Part shown: positions 22,958 through 30,975 of the stretch, one piece after another
Position numbering within the stretch: position 1 is the first letter of the stretch
Layout: each line of letters starts with the position of its first letter
Source of the DNA: Candidatus Aminicenantota bacterium
GTDB taxonomy: Bacteria; Acidobacteriota; Aminicenantia; UBA2199
Length of the DNA: 40,641 nucleotides
NCBI GenBank assembly: GCA_018262835.1
Contig: JADFDP010000015.1
Location: 1 to 40,641 of the forward strand
Direction of reading: 5' to 3'
Notes under the pieces: model-generated
Databases searched by the model: none
Told to the model about the DNA's origin: nothing
Seen by the model: the letters and a program-made list of their open reading frames with translations, nothing else
Made by a program: the position numbers and the translations under genes

Positions 22958-24133
22958 TCACCGCAGCAGGGTGATGAGGATCTCGGTCTTCATCTCGTCC
23001 GCCATTTTTGCCAGCGCGCCCTCCACCAGCACGCCCAGGTTCGTGGCCACGAAGAGGTACGTTTTATGGGAGGGAATGTGGATTAGCGCGCAGCCCGCCC
23101 CGATGCCGCCGCCGCCGTGCCCGTAGGCGGGAAGGCCCTCCAGGTCGATGTAGCTCAAGCCCATGCCGTAGCGCTTGCCGCCCTTCTCATCTTTCACGAA
23201 ATCCAGCATCTCCTGAAGCGATCCGGTCTGCAGCAGCCGGCCCTCCACGAGCCCCTTCAGGAACTTCACCGCGTCGATGGGGTTGCAGACGATGCCGTCA
23301 TCACCCTTGGAGGAGGCCACGGTCACCTGCTGCAGTTGCGAAAAATTGGCCGGCCGGCCGGTATTCAGCACGTCCCAGTACGATTCGGGCAGGTCGAGTC
23401 CGTCCAGGTAGGCGTGGTCATTGCCATAATAAGAGTGGTTCAGCCCCAGCGGCCGGAAGATATTCTTCTGGATGAAGGCGGCATGGTCCCCGGTCAGGGC
23501 ATCCGCCACCAGCGCCAGCAGCAGATAGTTCGTGTTGGTATACCGGTAGCGGCTCCCGGGCGCGAACTGCGGCTCCTCGCCGGCGATGCTTTTCAGGCAA
23601 TCCTCCGCCGAAAAATAGCTGTCGGGGTGCATCAGCACCCGGGCGACGAAGCGGGGGTGGCTGTTGTACTCGGGCACGCCCGATGTCTGGTTCAGCAGCA
23701 TGCGGATGGTGATCTTTCCGGCATCCTTTATATATCCGCCGTAACGGGCGGGCAGGTACTTCGTGAGCGGGGCATCGAGCTCGATCTTTCCCTGCTCCTT
23801 CAAACACAGGATCGCGACGGCCATGTAGGTCTTGGAGACGCTCTGGATGTACTGCAAGTGGCCGTTGCGCATGGGAACTTTATTCTCGACGTCGGCGTAC
23901 CCCCGCGCTCCGGCCCACCAGCCCTCGGCCTCGGTATATACCGCCATGGCGACCCCGGGCAGCGCCTCGGCGCAATAGCGCTTCATGATCGCGTCCAAAG
24001 CCTCCGCCTTTGAAAAATTTGCATTGACGGCCACGCCCAGGTCGCACTCGCCCGCTGCTTTTTTCACTGCCCGGGCGTTCGAAAGGAGAGCCAGGACGAA
24101 AAGGGCTGCGGCGGCAATAACGAATCGTTTCAT
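22958..24133 (-). CDS. Exported serine hydrolase, beta-lactamase/D-Ala-D-Ala carboxypeptidase fold
   Basis: 391 aa with a signal peptide (MKRFVIAAAALFVLALLSNA). The serine-hydrolase triad of class C beta-lactamase-like proteins is complete. S98-x-x-K101 is in QSVSKTY, Y198-x-N200 in RYRYTNTNY, and the third motif is HGG in YGHGGGGIGAG near residue 345. Length and motif order fit the Beta-lactamase (PF00144) family, whose members act as peptidoglycan carboxypeptidases, esterases or peptidases. Real antibiotic hydrolysis is unlikely to be implied. GGAGGATAGA precedes the ATG. The gene's upstream region is occupied by a transposase remnant. Confidence 0.85.
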   Translation of the reverse strand: MKRFVIAAAALFVLALLSNARAVKKAAGECDLGVAVNANFSKAEALDAIMKRYCAEALPGVAMAVYTEAEGWWAGARGYADVENKVPMRNGHLQYIQSVSKTYMAVAILCLKEQGKIELDAPLTKYLPARYGGYIKDAGKITIRMLLNQTSGVPEYNSHPRFVARVLMHPDSYFSAEDCLKSIAGEEPQFAPGSRYRYTNTNYLLLALVADALTGDHAAFIQKNIFRPLGLNHSYYGNDHAYLDGLDLPESYWDVLNTGRPANFSQLQQVTVASSKGDDGIVCNPIDAVKFLKGLVEGRLLQTGSLQEMLDFVKDEKGGKRYGMGLSYIDLEGLPAYGHGGGGIGAGCALIHIPSHKTYLFVATNLGVLVEGALAKMADEMKTEILITLLR

Positions 24134-24157
24134 TCTATCCTCCTGATCAACGACATT

Positions 24158-24345
24158 GGGGACGGTGCTTGGTTTTTTGTATCAATCATATTTTTTTGAC
24201 TTTTTCATAGCGAACCAACGCACCCAGAGCATTCATTTTTACACCTGAAAACTCAGGCAGCCTGGCAATCTCACGGCAGGTAAGGCCGCCGTAGTCCTTT
24301 AGAAGCGCCACAGCTGCCGACGCACCTTTTGCAGGGATTGTCCCC
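24158..24345 (-). mobile_element. Remnant of a REP-associated (IS200-like) transposase unit
   Basis: GGGGACGGTGCTT at 24158-24170 is a family-A end. From about 24330 down to a stop at 24186, the minus strand encodes LKDYGGLTCREIARLPEFSG followed by VKMNALGALVRYEKVKKI. This matches the C-terminal helix-turn-helix of the remnants at 35425 and 36957. No catalytic Y1 (HUH) part is left. The other edge (ATTGTCCCC near 24338) is a poor inverted match, so this is an eroded copy. Confidence 0.6.
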
Positions 24346-24360
24346 AGGCCCCGGCAGCGA

Positions 24361-25263
24361 TTACTTCGCGTAAAACTGCAGGGTTTTGGCGGCGTTGAGG
24401 TAATGGCCGACCACGGAGCCGTACACGCGCTCATCTGCGGTCAGAATCAGGATGAAAATCTTGTCCGCCCGGTAGGTGAGGAACTGCCGCTGCCGGATAC
24501 TGGCTCCTTCGTAGGCATACTCGGAATCCAGCTCCCGTCCGGTGAGCATGCCGGCTGTGGTCCAGGTATCGTTGCGGATGCGGCCCTTGAGGGCGCCGGT
24601 GATCTGGTCGATGAGCTGCTGGGCGACCAGGTTGATCGCTTCCTTGCTGCGGGAATCGCCGGCCGCGGTGACAGGCACGACCTGGACGTTCAGGCTGGAC
24701 ACGGGGCTGTTGTCGGCGTTGGCCAGGAACATGCAGATCACGCTTGATTTCCCTTTTTCCCCTTCGACCCATCCGGCCGGGTATTGGATGGATAAACCGT
24801 AGTCCGGGCTGGAGAACGTCCGGTAGGCGGGAGATGGCGGCGCTGCCGCCTTGGCCGCCGCCACGGTGAACCCGATGCTGCCATGATCCTTCCGGTTCAG
24901 CTGGAAAACGGCCTTGTAGCGGCCGATGAACCAGCCCGTGGCCGGGGGAGTGATCTTGAGCGAGAGGTAGCCGGTGCCGTAGACATCGGGGAATTCCTGG
25001 ACGGCGATCTGCTGCGGCTGGCCGCCCGGCAGGAAATACGCCGTGATCTTGACCTGCGTCCCCTGCGGGGCGTCCGCAAGCTTGACCGTCAGGTAGATCG
25101 GCTTGGCCTCGGGGCTGAAGGTTTCGCTGACGCCGATGGGGCTTTGCAGCTTGGGGTCCACGCCTCGCGACGCCCGCATCTCGCTGAGCCTGGCCGTGCT
25201 CTCCGCCGAGGCCGGCGCCGCCGCCCAAAGGCAAATCAAGGCTGCTGCTGCGATCTTTTTCAT
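24361..25263 (-). CDS. Exported two-domain protein of unknown function (PsbP/DUF1795-like C-terminus)
   Basis: 300 aa. The start at 25263 has GGAGGTGAGGAC upstream and opens a signal peptide (MKKIAAAALICLWAAAPASA). Residues about 35-145 look like a beta-sandwich (PIYLTVKLADAPQGTQVKIT, GTGYLSLKITPPATGWFIGR). Residues about 165-300 (FSSPDYGLSIQYPAGW ... ADKIFILILTADERVYGSVV and NAAKTLQFYAK) follow the PsbP/Mog1/DUF1795-like pattern, which begins with an F-x-x-x-x-Y-x-x-x-Y-P-x-x-W strand. Its role is unknown. It follows another exported protein gene after 104 bases. Confidence 0.6.
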   Translation of the reverse strand: MKKIAAAALICLWAAAPASAESTARLSEMRASRGVDPKLQSPIGVSETFSPEAKPIYLTVKLADAPQGTQVKITAYFLPGGQPQQIAVQEFPDVYGTGYLSLKITPPATGWFIGRYKAVFQLNRKDHGSIGFTVAAAKAAAPPSPAYRTFSSPDYGLSIQYPAGWVEGEKGKSSVICMFLANADNSPVSSLNVQVVPVTAAGDSRSKEAINLVAQQLIDQITGALKGRIRNDTWTTAGMLTGRELDSEYAYEGASIRQRQFLTYRADKIFILILTADERVYGSVVGHYLNAAKTLQFYAK

Positions 25264-25367
25264 GTCCTCACCTCCAAATGGATTTGCGCTCCCGTCTCCA
25301 CTACGGGTATACACCAACGGTCCGGGGAATTCAAGTTCGAGCAAACAGGGTCAACAATAGCTGACCC

Positions 25368-26084
25368 CTAGTTCCCCTTGACCGGGATGAAGCGCACCGT
25401 CAGCGTGCCCGGCTCTGCGAAGTCGTCGTGACGGAAAGGGAATTCAAAGGTCAGCGGTTTGCCCTGGAGAAGGTCGGCCGCGGGCAGGGCGAAGCAGAAC
25501 TCCATGCCGCCCACCGAGCTCTCCTGCTGGCGGACGGCGCAATCGTCGGTCCAGGCCAGGGTCTCCATCAGCGGCAGCTTGCACTCGAAGATGCAGCGGG
25601 GGATCGGCACAACCGCATCCTCGAGGTTTTCGGAGGTCTCTTGGTTGACGATGTCGTCGCGGCCGGCGACGTCGCTGTCGGCGACCACGGCCAGCACCCC
25701 CGAGAACGAGTCGTTCTCGGCCGTGAACCAGGCCTTGACGATCTTGCCGTCGCACCGGGTATGCGGGCACAATTCATGGGCGGTGATCGTCCCCTCGCCG
25801 AAGACCACGTAGACCGGCAGGGTGGACTTGGGGCCGGAGGCCAGCCACCAGCTCATGGGCTCGGGCCCGGCCTTTTTGCGGCCGAAGCCGAAGCGCAGGT
25901 CGCGAAAAGCGGCGTCCAGCGACAGTTTGGTCAGGTACGGGCCGTCCTCGGGAACGCATGCGGCCGCTGCCGTGAAGCCGATGTAGAGGTGGTAGGCCGG
26001 CGATATTTTCCTTGAGCCATCCTGCGCCTCGCCTTGCACCGCCAGTGACAGGAGCAGCAGGATGAGAAAAGCGATTCTTTTCAT
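25368..26084 (-). CDS. Exported protein of unknown function
   Basis: 238 aa with a signal peptide (MKRIAFLILLLLSLAVQGEA). The mature part is predicted to be mostly beta strand, ending KPLTFEFPFRHDDFAEPGTL and TVRFIPVKGN. It carries several cysteines (ACVP, LCPHTRC, RCIFEC, DDCAV, EFCF), an even-looking set that could pair in the periplasm. I recognise no family. GGGAGGGGGAAT precedes the ATG. Confidence 0.55.
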   Translation of the reverse strand: MKRIAFLILLLLSLAVQGEAQDGSRKISPAYHLYIGFTAAAACVPEDGPYLTKLSLDAAFRDLRFGFGRKKAGPEPMSWWLASGPKSTLPVYVVFGEGTITAHELCPHTRCDGKIVKAWFTAENDSFSGVLAVVADSDVAGRDDIVNQETSENLEDAVVPIPRCIFECKLPLMETLAWTDDCAVRQQESSVGGMEFCFALPAADLLQGKPLTFEFPFRHDDFAEPGTLTVRFIPVKGN

Positions 26085-26288
26085 ATTCCCCCTCCCTTGA
26101 ACTCACTTGCCTCTGATTATATGACCCTGATTGCCTGTTTTCAATCGGCCGCCCTCAAGGGACGTTGCCTGGAAATCAGGGACGAGCCTTGCGATTAAAG
26201 GTCGCGGCAAGACAGGATTCTAAACAGGAAGAAACGAATTGTCAATTTATAATTATTAGACCTGGCCCCGAAGCCTTTCTAAGGCGCC
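26085..26288. repeat. Intergenic interspersed-repeat remnants
   Basis: CAAGGGACGTTGCC and CAGGGACGAGCC lie at about 26156-26193. AGACCTGGCCCCGAAGCCTT lies at 26259-26278; its GACCTG-x-CCCCGAAGC core recurs at 28610 and, slightly changed, at 40538. No gene is present. Confidence 0.35.
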
Positions 26289-27629
26289 TCAATGCATCTG
26301 GTGATATGGCAACGGCGTGGCGGAGACCGCCTCCTGATAGCTGATCGATCCGTCCAGCGCCATTTTCAGGGCGGTCTCGCGCAGGCTGACCAGTCCGTCC
26401 TCCCGGGCCTGGCGGATAAAGGCGCAATCGGGTACCCAGCGGCCCAGCAGCCCCTTCATGGCCGGCGAAATGGGCAGGACCTCGTAGATCCCGGTCCGCT
26501 TCAATATCCCCGAGCCCCGGCATGCCTCGCAGCCGCCGCCCCTCCTGTATGTCAGCAGCGACCCCTTGCAACCCAGGGGCAGCCCGCTCCGCTCCAGCAT
26601 CACGGCCGGGACCTCGATCGCGGTCTTGCACTCAGGGCAGAGCAAGCGGACCAGCCTCCCCGCGCAGACCAGGCTCAGGTTCTCGGCGAGCAGCTCGCGG
26701 AAAGCGAGGATCTTGGCGCGGTCATATTCGGGTATCAGGTCCCACCCGGCATAGCCGTGAAGGCGGCGCAGGCAGGGAATGGCCTCCCAGGCGTGGGTCG
26801 CCGCCACCACCAGACGGTCCTTGGCAGCCTTCAGGGAGGCTTCGACCTCTTCATAACTGCGGATCTCCTGGACCAGCAGCACCCGCGGGTCGTCCGCCAG
26901 GGCCGAGGGGAAACGCTTGTGATAATCGGCACCTGTATCCAGCAAGATCTGCCGGGCGCCGGGCAGGCGGAACTTGCGCGGCCGCTCGATGGTGGTGGTA
27001 CTGTGGCCCTGGCGCAGCCGGCGCATGACCGAAGAATAGCAGACGATCGACTTGCCGCTGTGGGTGGGCCCGGTCACCAACACCATGCCCTTCGGGGCGT
27101 CGACCGCCTGCTTCATGGCTCGCAGCCAGGCCGCGTCGAAGCCCAGCTTGTCCAGGTCGAGGTCGAAGGATTTTTCACGGGTGTAGAAAGTGAATTGGAA
27201 GATAAAACCATGAATGCCGCGGACGGCACTGACGAACACATCGTACCAGTTGCCGTCGGAAAGACCGAGCAGCAGCACCCCGTCGAACGGCAGACCCCAA
27301 TGCGGCTCGAAATCCCCGCACCACAGGCGGGAGACCTCGATGGAGAATTCCTTGTGCAGCGCGGCCGGGAAGCGCATGATCTCGCGCCATTTCCCCTTTT
27401 CCTTGCCGCGCACCCGGGTGCATTCCTCGAACGGCTCGACCGAAAAACTCCACCCCGGGAACTCGAGGGTCTTGAGCAATACGTCCTTGACCAGGCGCAG
27501 GCCGGGGCTGTCGCTGCCGTTGTTTTCCTGAAGCGACTCCACCGACAGGACATTGAAATCGCCACCCAGGAATTCCAGGTCGGAGGGGACATTCTCCGAA
27601 TATTCGCTTTTCTCTCCCATGGCGATCAA
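26289..27629 (-). CDS. Divergent GspE/PilB-type secretion ATPase
   Basis: About 446 aa from a TTG at 27629 (GAGGG nine bases upstream) or 443 aa from the ATG at 27620. The C-terminal half is a type II secretion/type IV pilus ATPase. Walker A is GPTHSGKS (about 187-194) instead of the usual GPTGSGKT. The Walker B region is RVLLVQEIRSYEEVEASLKA in place of D-I-x-x-x-G-E-I-R-D. AATHAWEAI replaces the S-T-L-H-T-N-D His box. The zinc tetracysteine of GspE is kept at C331, C334, C367, C370, followed by RTGIYEVLPIS. The N-terminal half lacks a recognisable GspE N1 domain. No pilin, GspF or secretin gene is nearby. It is probably a regulatory or specialised paralogue. Confidence 0.75.
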   Translation of the reverse strand: MIAMGEKSEYSENVPSDLEFLGGDFNVLSVESLQENNGSDSPGLRLVKDVLLKTLEFPGWSFSVEPFEECTRVRGKEKGKWREIMRFPAALHKEFSIEVSRLWCGDFEPHWGLPFDGVLLLGLSDGNWYDVFVSAVRGIHGFIFQFTFYTREKSFDLDLDKLGFDAAWLRAMKQAVDAPKGMVLVTGPTHSGKSIVCYSSVMRRLRQGHSTTTIERPRKFRLPGARQILLDTGADYHKRFPSALADDPRVLLVQEIRSYEEVEASLKAAKDRLVVAATHAWEAIPCLRRLHGYAGWDLIPEYDRAKILAFRELLAENLSLVCAGRLVRLLCPECKTAIEVPAVMLERSGLPLGCKGSLLTYRRGGGCEACRGSGILKRTGIYEVLPISPAMKGLLGRWVPDCAFIRQAREDGLVSLRETALKMALDGSISYQEAVSATPLPYHQMH

Positions 27630-27730
27630 AATTCTAAACCCTCGCCACTTTTAATGCAATTCCCCGGGGCGCTGGCGAGCCTGTCACGTCTCCTTCATCC
27701 GGGACGAACGGCTCACGCGGACCTCTGGTT

Positions 27731-28447
27731 TCATGCACTGCGCTCCTCCCCTTCCCGGGCGCCCGCAGGAATGATCTCCCGCACCCAGGGGTCTTTTCTC
27801 AGGGCCAGTTCCCTGATAAAAGCCGCGCAGATCTTATATTCATCGTCAATCGGCTTGGCCAGGTAGCTTAGGCACTGATTGAAAAATCCCAGCTCACGGA
27901 ACAACTCGGCCTTGAGAAGCCGGTTCTCGTCGTCCTGCTCGTCCAGGATGCAGATCAACTCCTTCATGTTCTTGATCTCGGCATAGGAGAACGGCTCCAG
28001 GGGCTTTCCGTTTTTTCCCTTGAACTTCCGCGGCCCATGCTCGGACCTCCGCCTTCTGTCGTTCCCGGCCCGCCAGGCGCGCAGGCGCAGGTAGGCTTCC
28101 TTCTCGTCGCTGTCGACCCTGGTCTTCAGCAGGCCGAAGTAGTCTTTCGCGGTGGGCATCTTGTACGGCCGGGCGATGCTGAGATCTGCATCCGGGTTGG
28201 CGATCGGGACGAAATCACTGGGGCGGTTCATTCCCTTGTCACCGATTTCTTCCAGCTCTTCCAGCCACATCAACGCCTTGCAGAACGGGCATTTGACCAG
28301 CTCGGGCTGGTCGGGCATCATCGGGGCATCATACGCGCCGTCGGTCCAGCTGACAGCCCCGCACGAGTTCCCTGACATCCATGTTTCCTCTTCGATCAGC
28401 TTTTGGCACTTGGAACATTTCTTGATCAACGTGGGCCCGGGCATCAT
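27731..28447 (-). CDS. Zinc-ribbon protein of unknown function
   Basis: 238 aa. Two C-x2-C pairs (KKCSKCQKLI at 11-14 and VKCPFCKALMW at about 53-56) make a zinc ribbon at the N-terminus, with an extra cysteine in GNSCGAVSW. The C-terminal 100 residues are helical (EAYLRLRAWRAGNDRRRRSE, MKELICILDEQDDENRLLKA, FRELGFFNQCLSYLAKP), resembling a helical repeat. No signal peptide is present. I recognise no function. GGAGGTGCTCC precedes the ATG. A strong promoter with an inverted repeat lies upstream. Confidence 0.6.
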   Translation of the reverse strand: MMPGPTLIKKCSKCQKLIEEETWMSGNSCGAVSWTDGAYDAPMMPDQPELVKCPFCKALMWLEELEEIGDKGMNRPSDFVPIANPDADLSIARPYKMPTAKDYFGLLKTRVDSDEKEAYLRLRAWRAGNDRRRRSEHGPRKFKGKNGKPLEPFSYAEIKNMKELICILDEQDDENRLLKAELFRELGFFNQCLSYLAKPIDDEYKICAAFIRELALRKDPWVREIIPAGAREGEERSA

Positions 28448-28465
28448 GGAGCACCTCCTTTCATG

Positions 28466-28506
28466 TTACTATTGTAAATGGCCCACTATGACAAATGATG
28501 TCATAG
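28466..28506 (-). promoter_or_regulatory. Promoter and palindromic operator of the zinc-ribbon gene
   Basis: On the minus strand TTGTCA (28489-28494) and TAGTAA (28466-28471) are 17 bases apart. A perfect 8-bp inverted repeat, CTATGACA-AATGA-TGTCATAG at 28486-28506, covers the -35 box. The layout fits repressor binding over the promoter. The leader is short and contains GGAGG. Confidence 0.5.
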
Positions 28507-28559
28507 GCGATAAATAATTGAATTTCCCGGTTTTTTTGCTGGATCCCATACATATCCAT

Positions 28560-28625
28560 CAAACACACATTTTCACAGTTCGTCCCCAGGTTTTTTTATT
28601 TTTATTTTTGAGACCTGCCCCGAAG
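28560..28625. repeat. Paired ends of the two interspersed repeat families
   Basis: CACATTTTCACAGTTCGTCC then CC (about 28566-28587) recurs with one change at about 32063-32083. GAGACCTGCCCCGAAGCTT (about 28609-28627) matches 26259 and 40538. A T-rich run separates them. Confidence 0.45.
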
Positions 28626-28718
28626 CTTCATGAGTCCTCCCGTTGACTTTTTCCCGGCGCGATGTTAAGAACTTTCATTGCGGCTGGCGAATCGGTTTTC
28701 GCGGCAACAGGGAGGAAC

Positions 28719-29783
28719 ATGACCGACAAAAAAAGGAAGAGGGCCTTGGCCGTTGTTTTTATGATTTTGCTGACTCCGGCTTTTCAGGGCATGGCGCCCG
28801 CCGGCCCGGGCCGGGAAGCGGAAAAACCGGCGGCGATCCAGTGGCGATTCCAGGCGGCTTCGGGCATCCATTCCTCGCCGCTGCTGGCCGGGGGCCTGTT
28901 GTTTTTCGGCAGCGATGACGGCACACTTTACGCGCTGGACCTCGCTGGAGTCCTGAAGTGGAAATTCAAGGCGAACGGCATGATCGGCGGCGAGCCGTTT
29001 TTTGACCGGGGGCTGGTCTACGTCAGCAGCGAAGACGAACATGTGTACGCCCTCGACGCGGCCACCGGCAGGAACATCTTCACCTTTGCCGCCCATTCGC
29101 CGCTGTCCCAATCTCCCCTGGTCGCCGACGGCATGCTGGTCACTCCAAGCTGGTGGCGTAACGTGGTCGCCGTCGACGTGAAAAGCGGGGAAGAAAAATG
29201 GAAGTACGGCGCCGCCGGCCCCATCACCGCCGCTCCGGTCCGGTCCGGCCGTGTGCTGTACGTGTGCAGCGACGGGCCGTTCATTTATGCGCTGGGCCTG
29301 GACGACGGCACGGAAAAGTGGAAGCAGGCTGCGAGCTGGCTGGCCCGTTCGCGGCCAATTGTTCACGAAGGCGTTCTATATATCGGCGGCAGCGACAATT
29401 GCGTTTACGCGCTGGCGGCCCGGGACGGCAAGGTGAAATGGAGCGGCAAGACCGGCGGGCCGATCCTGTCGACGCCGGCGACGGGCAAGGATCGGGTGTT
29501 CGTGGGCAGCGCTGACGGCAATCTCTACGCCTTCCAGTCAATGACCGGCGAAAAGGCCTGGATGCTGGCAACCGGGGCCGCCATCGGTTCCTCACCAACG
29601 GTCGCCGGCGGCATCGTCTATTTCGGCAGCAACGACGGCTCTCTCTATGCCGCCGACGCCGTGACCGGCGCCCTGAAGTGGAGGCTGGACACAGGTTCCC
29701 CGGTTACGACGACGCCGCTGGCGGCGGGAGGCACCGTCTATGTCGCCACGGAAGCCGGGGTCCTGCTCGCCCTGCGGTTATAG
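28719..29783 (+). CDS. Exported PQQ-like (BamB-type) beta-propeller protein
   Basis: 354 aa. The start at 28719 has GGGAGGAAC directly upstream. A signal segment follows (ALAVVFMILLTPAFQGMAPA). Seven propeller blades repeat the pattern 'SSPLLAGGLLFFGSDDGTLY-ALD-G-x-x-KWKF' (for example SPTVAGGIVYFGSNDGSLYA-ADAVTGALKWRL). The A-x-D-x-x-T/S-G-x-x-x-W signature is the PQQ/BamB repeat; the cofactor-binding residues of true quinoprotein dehydrogenases are not visible. It is probably a periplasmic scaffold. TTGACT (about 28643) with TAAGAA 17 bases on is a possible promoter. Confidence 0.8.
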   Translation: MTDKKRKRALAVVFMILLTPAFQGMAPAGPGREAEKPAAIQWRFQAASGIHSSPLLAGGLLFFGSDDGTLYALDLAGVLKWKFKANGMIGGEPFFDRGLVYVSSEDEHVYALDAATGRNIFTFAAHSPLSQSPLVADGMLVTPSWWRNVVAVDVKSGEEKWKYGAAGPITAAPVRSGRVLYVCSDGPFIYALGLDDGTEKWKQAASWLARSRPIVHEGVLYIGGSDNCVYALAARDGKVKWSGKTGGPILSTPATGKDRVFVGSADGNLYAFQSMTGEKAWMLATGAAIGSSPTVAGGIVYFGSNDGSLYAADAVTGALKWRLDTGSPVTTTPLAAGGTVYVATEAGVLLALRL

Positions 29784-29802
29784 AACCGGTTGGGGACGGT
29801 GC

Positions 29803-30582
29803 TTACATTTTTGCATGAATAAGGCGCGCCGCACCGGTTCGCAGCACGATATAGATAACCAGGATCCAGGTGAGAGCAAGATATATGAGCCACAACGGAA
29901 AGACGGCGGGTATTCCCAACACGGCCAGCGTTATATTGTATGCCGCGTGGTAAAGCACCGGCAGCAATATTTTGCCGCCGGTTTGATTGTAGACCCAGGA
30001 CATCAACAGGCTGAGGGCAACGACCTCCAATAAAAAAGCGATCATCATCCAGAGTCCTGGCAGCCCCAGGCGCGGGAAGGGAAGAATCGGCAGATGCCAC
30101 AGCGTCCATATCACGCCGATCAAAACACTGGCCTTCAATGCGCTGCCTCTGGCCTGGAGACGGGGCAAGGCAAAACCCCGCCAGCCGAACTCTTCCCGCA
30201 GGCCGGACCACAGCACCCCGGGCGCAAAGCCGGACGCCATCGCCGGGACACTCCCGCCGCCAAGAACAAGCAAGCCCATGGCCGCGAAACAAAGAACCGC
30301 TGCACCGAAAAGGACGAACAAGTACCATTGAATCCCGGTCCGCCACTGAAAAATGCGGCCGATGAACCGCCCGACCCCTGAACTCCCCTGCAAAACTCCG
30401 ACGACAATCATTGATGACAGGAGCGGTCCGGCCAATCCCACCTGATTGAGAATCAGGCGCCCCCAGCGAGGCATGGGAACCAGGAAAATGGCGAACCAAG
30501 AAATCCAGGAAATGGCAAACGTCATCATGAAAAATGCAGTCAATGCATGGCCTTTCATCCATGCCCTAACTTTGAAAAGCAT
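29803..30582 (-). CDS. CPBP-family intramembrane metalloprotease
   Basis: 259 aa with about eight spans. Motifs are E130-E131-x3-R135 in LREEFGWRGFALPRLQ, H163 in WTLWHLPIL, and H212-x3-N216 in YHAAYN. The EEFGWRG version marks the large subgroup of bacterial CPBP proteins distinct from the 21.9-kb copy, so this is not a recent duplicate. GGAGGTCGA precedes the ATG. Its stop lies within a family-A repeat end (GGGGACGGTGCTTA at about 29792-29805), so the repeat may have set or replaced the original C-terminus. Confidence 0.85.
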   Translation of the reverse strand: MLFKVRAWMKGHALTAFFMMTFAISWISWFAIFLVPMPRWGRLILNQVGLAGPLLSSMIVVGVLQGSSGVGRFIGRIFQWRTGIQWYLFVLFGAAVLCFAAMGLLVLGGGSVPAMASGFAPGVLWSGLREEFGWRGFALPRLQARGSALKASVLIGVIWTLWHLPILPFPRLGLPGLWMMIAFLLEVVALSLLMSWVYNQTGGKILLPVLYHAAYNITLAVLGIPAVFPLWLIYLALTWILVIYIVLRTGAARLIHAKM

Positions 30583-30699
30583 TCGACCTCCATTAGCAAA
30601 TCACTTTTACTAATAAAACGCCCGGGGCCGGGTTTTGGGACAACTTTCTTTCTTTTCCCCTGCCTTGGCGGACATGGCCGCCGATGCAAAACCTGCCGG

Positions 30700-30975
30700 T
30701 CAGCCGAACAGGAAGCCGATGATGCGAACCAGGTCCCAGGTCAAAAAGGCGAAGACGAAGGCGATCAAGACCGGCTCCCAGCCGATGCGGAGCGCCGCCC
30801 GCAAGAAGCGGGCCGGCCCCTTCTTTACATGATGCCGGAGCAGTTCCTCGAGCAGCCGGGACTCGAAGCCGGCAGCCATTCCCGCCGGCAGTTCCTCCGT
30901 CCGCAGACGGGAAAGCTGCTCGAGCAGCCATGTATCCGTTGCCAGTTCGGGCATGAGTTTTTCCGGGTCGTTCAT
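30700..30975 (-). CDS. Small membrane protein coupled to the ECF sigma factor (candidate anti-sigma)
   Basis: 91 aa. The ATG at 30975 overlaps the sigma factor stop as ATGA, so translation is coupled. The first 60 residues are soluble and helical (PEKLMPELATDTWLLEQLSR, AAGFESRLLEELLRHHVKKG). One membrane span follows (IGWEPVLIAFVFAFLTWDLV). The position and topology are those of an anti-sigma factor. However, the HxxxCxxC zinc-finger of ZAS-type anti-sigmas is absent, so any inhibition must use a different fold, or the protein may be a sensor partner. Confidence 0.6.
   Translation of the reverse strand: MNDPEKLMPELATDTWLLEQLSRLRTEELPAGMAAGFESRLLEELLRHHVKKGPARFLRAALRIGWEPVLIAFVFAFLTWDLVRIIGFLFG

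Noticed and set aside
22958-24133. Antibiotic-resistance beta-lactamase
   Set aside because: The S-x-x-K, Y-x-N and HGG motifs define a large family of housekeeping serine hydrolases; nothing points to drug hydrolysis.
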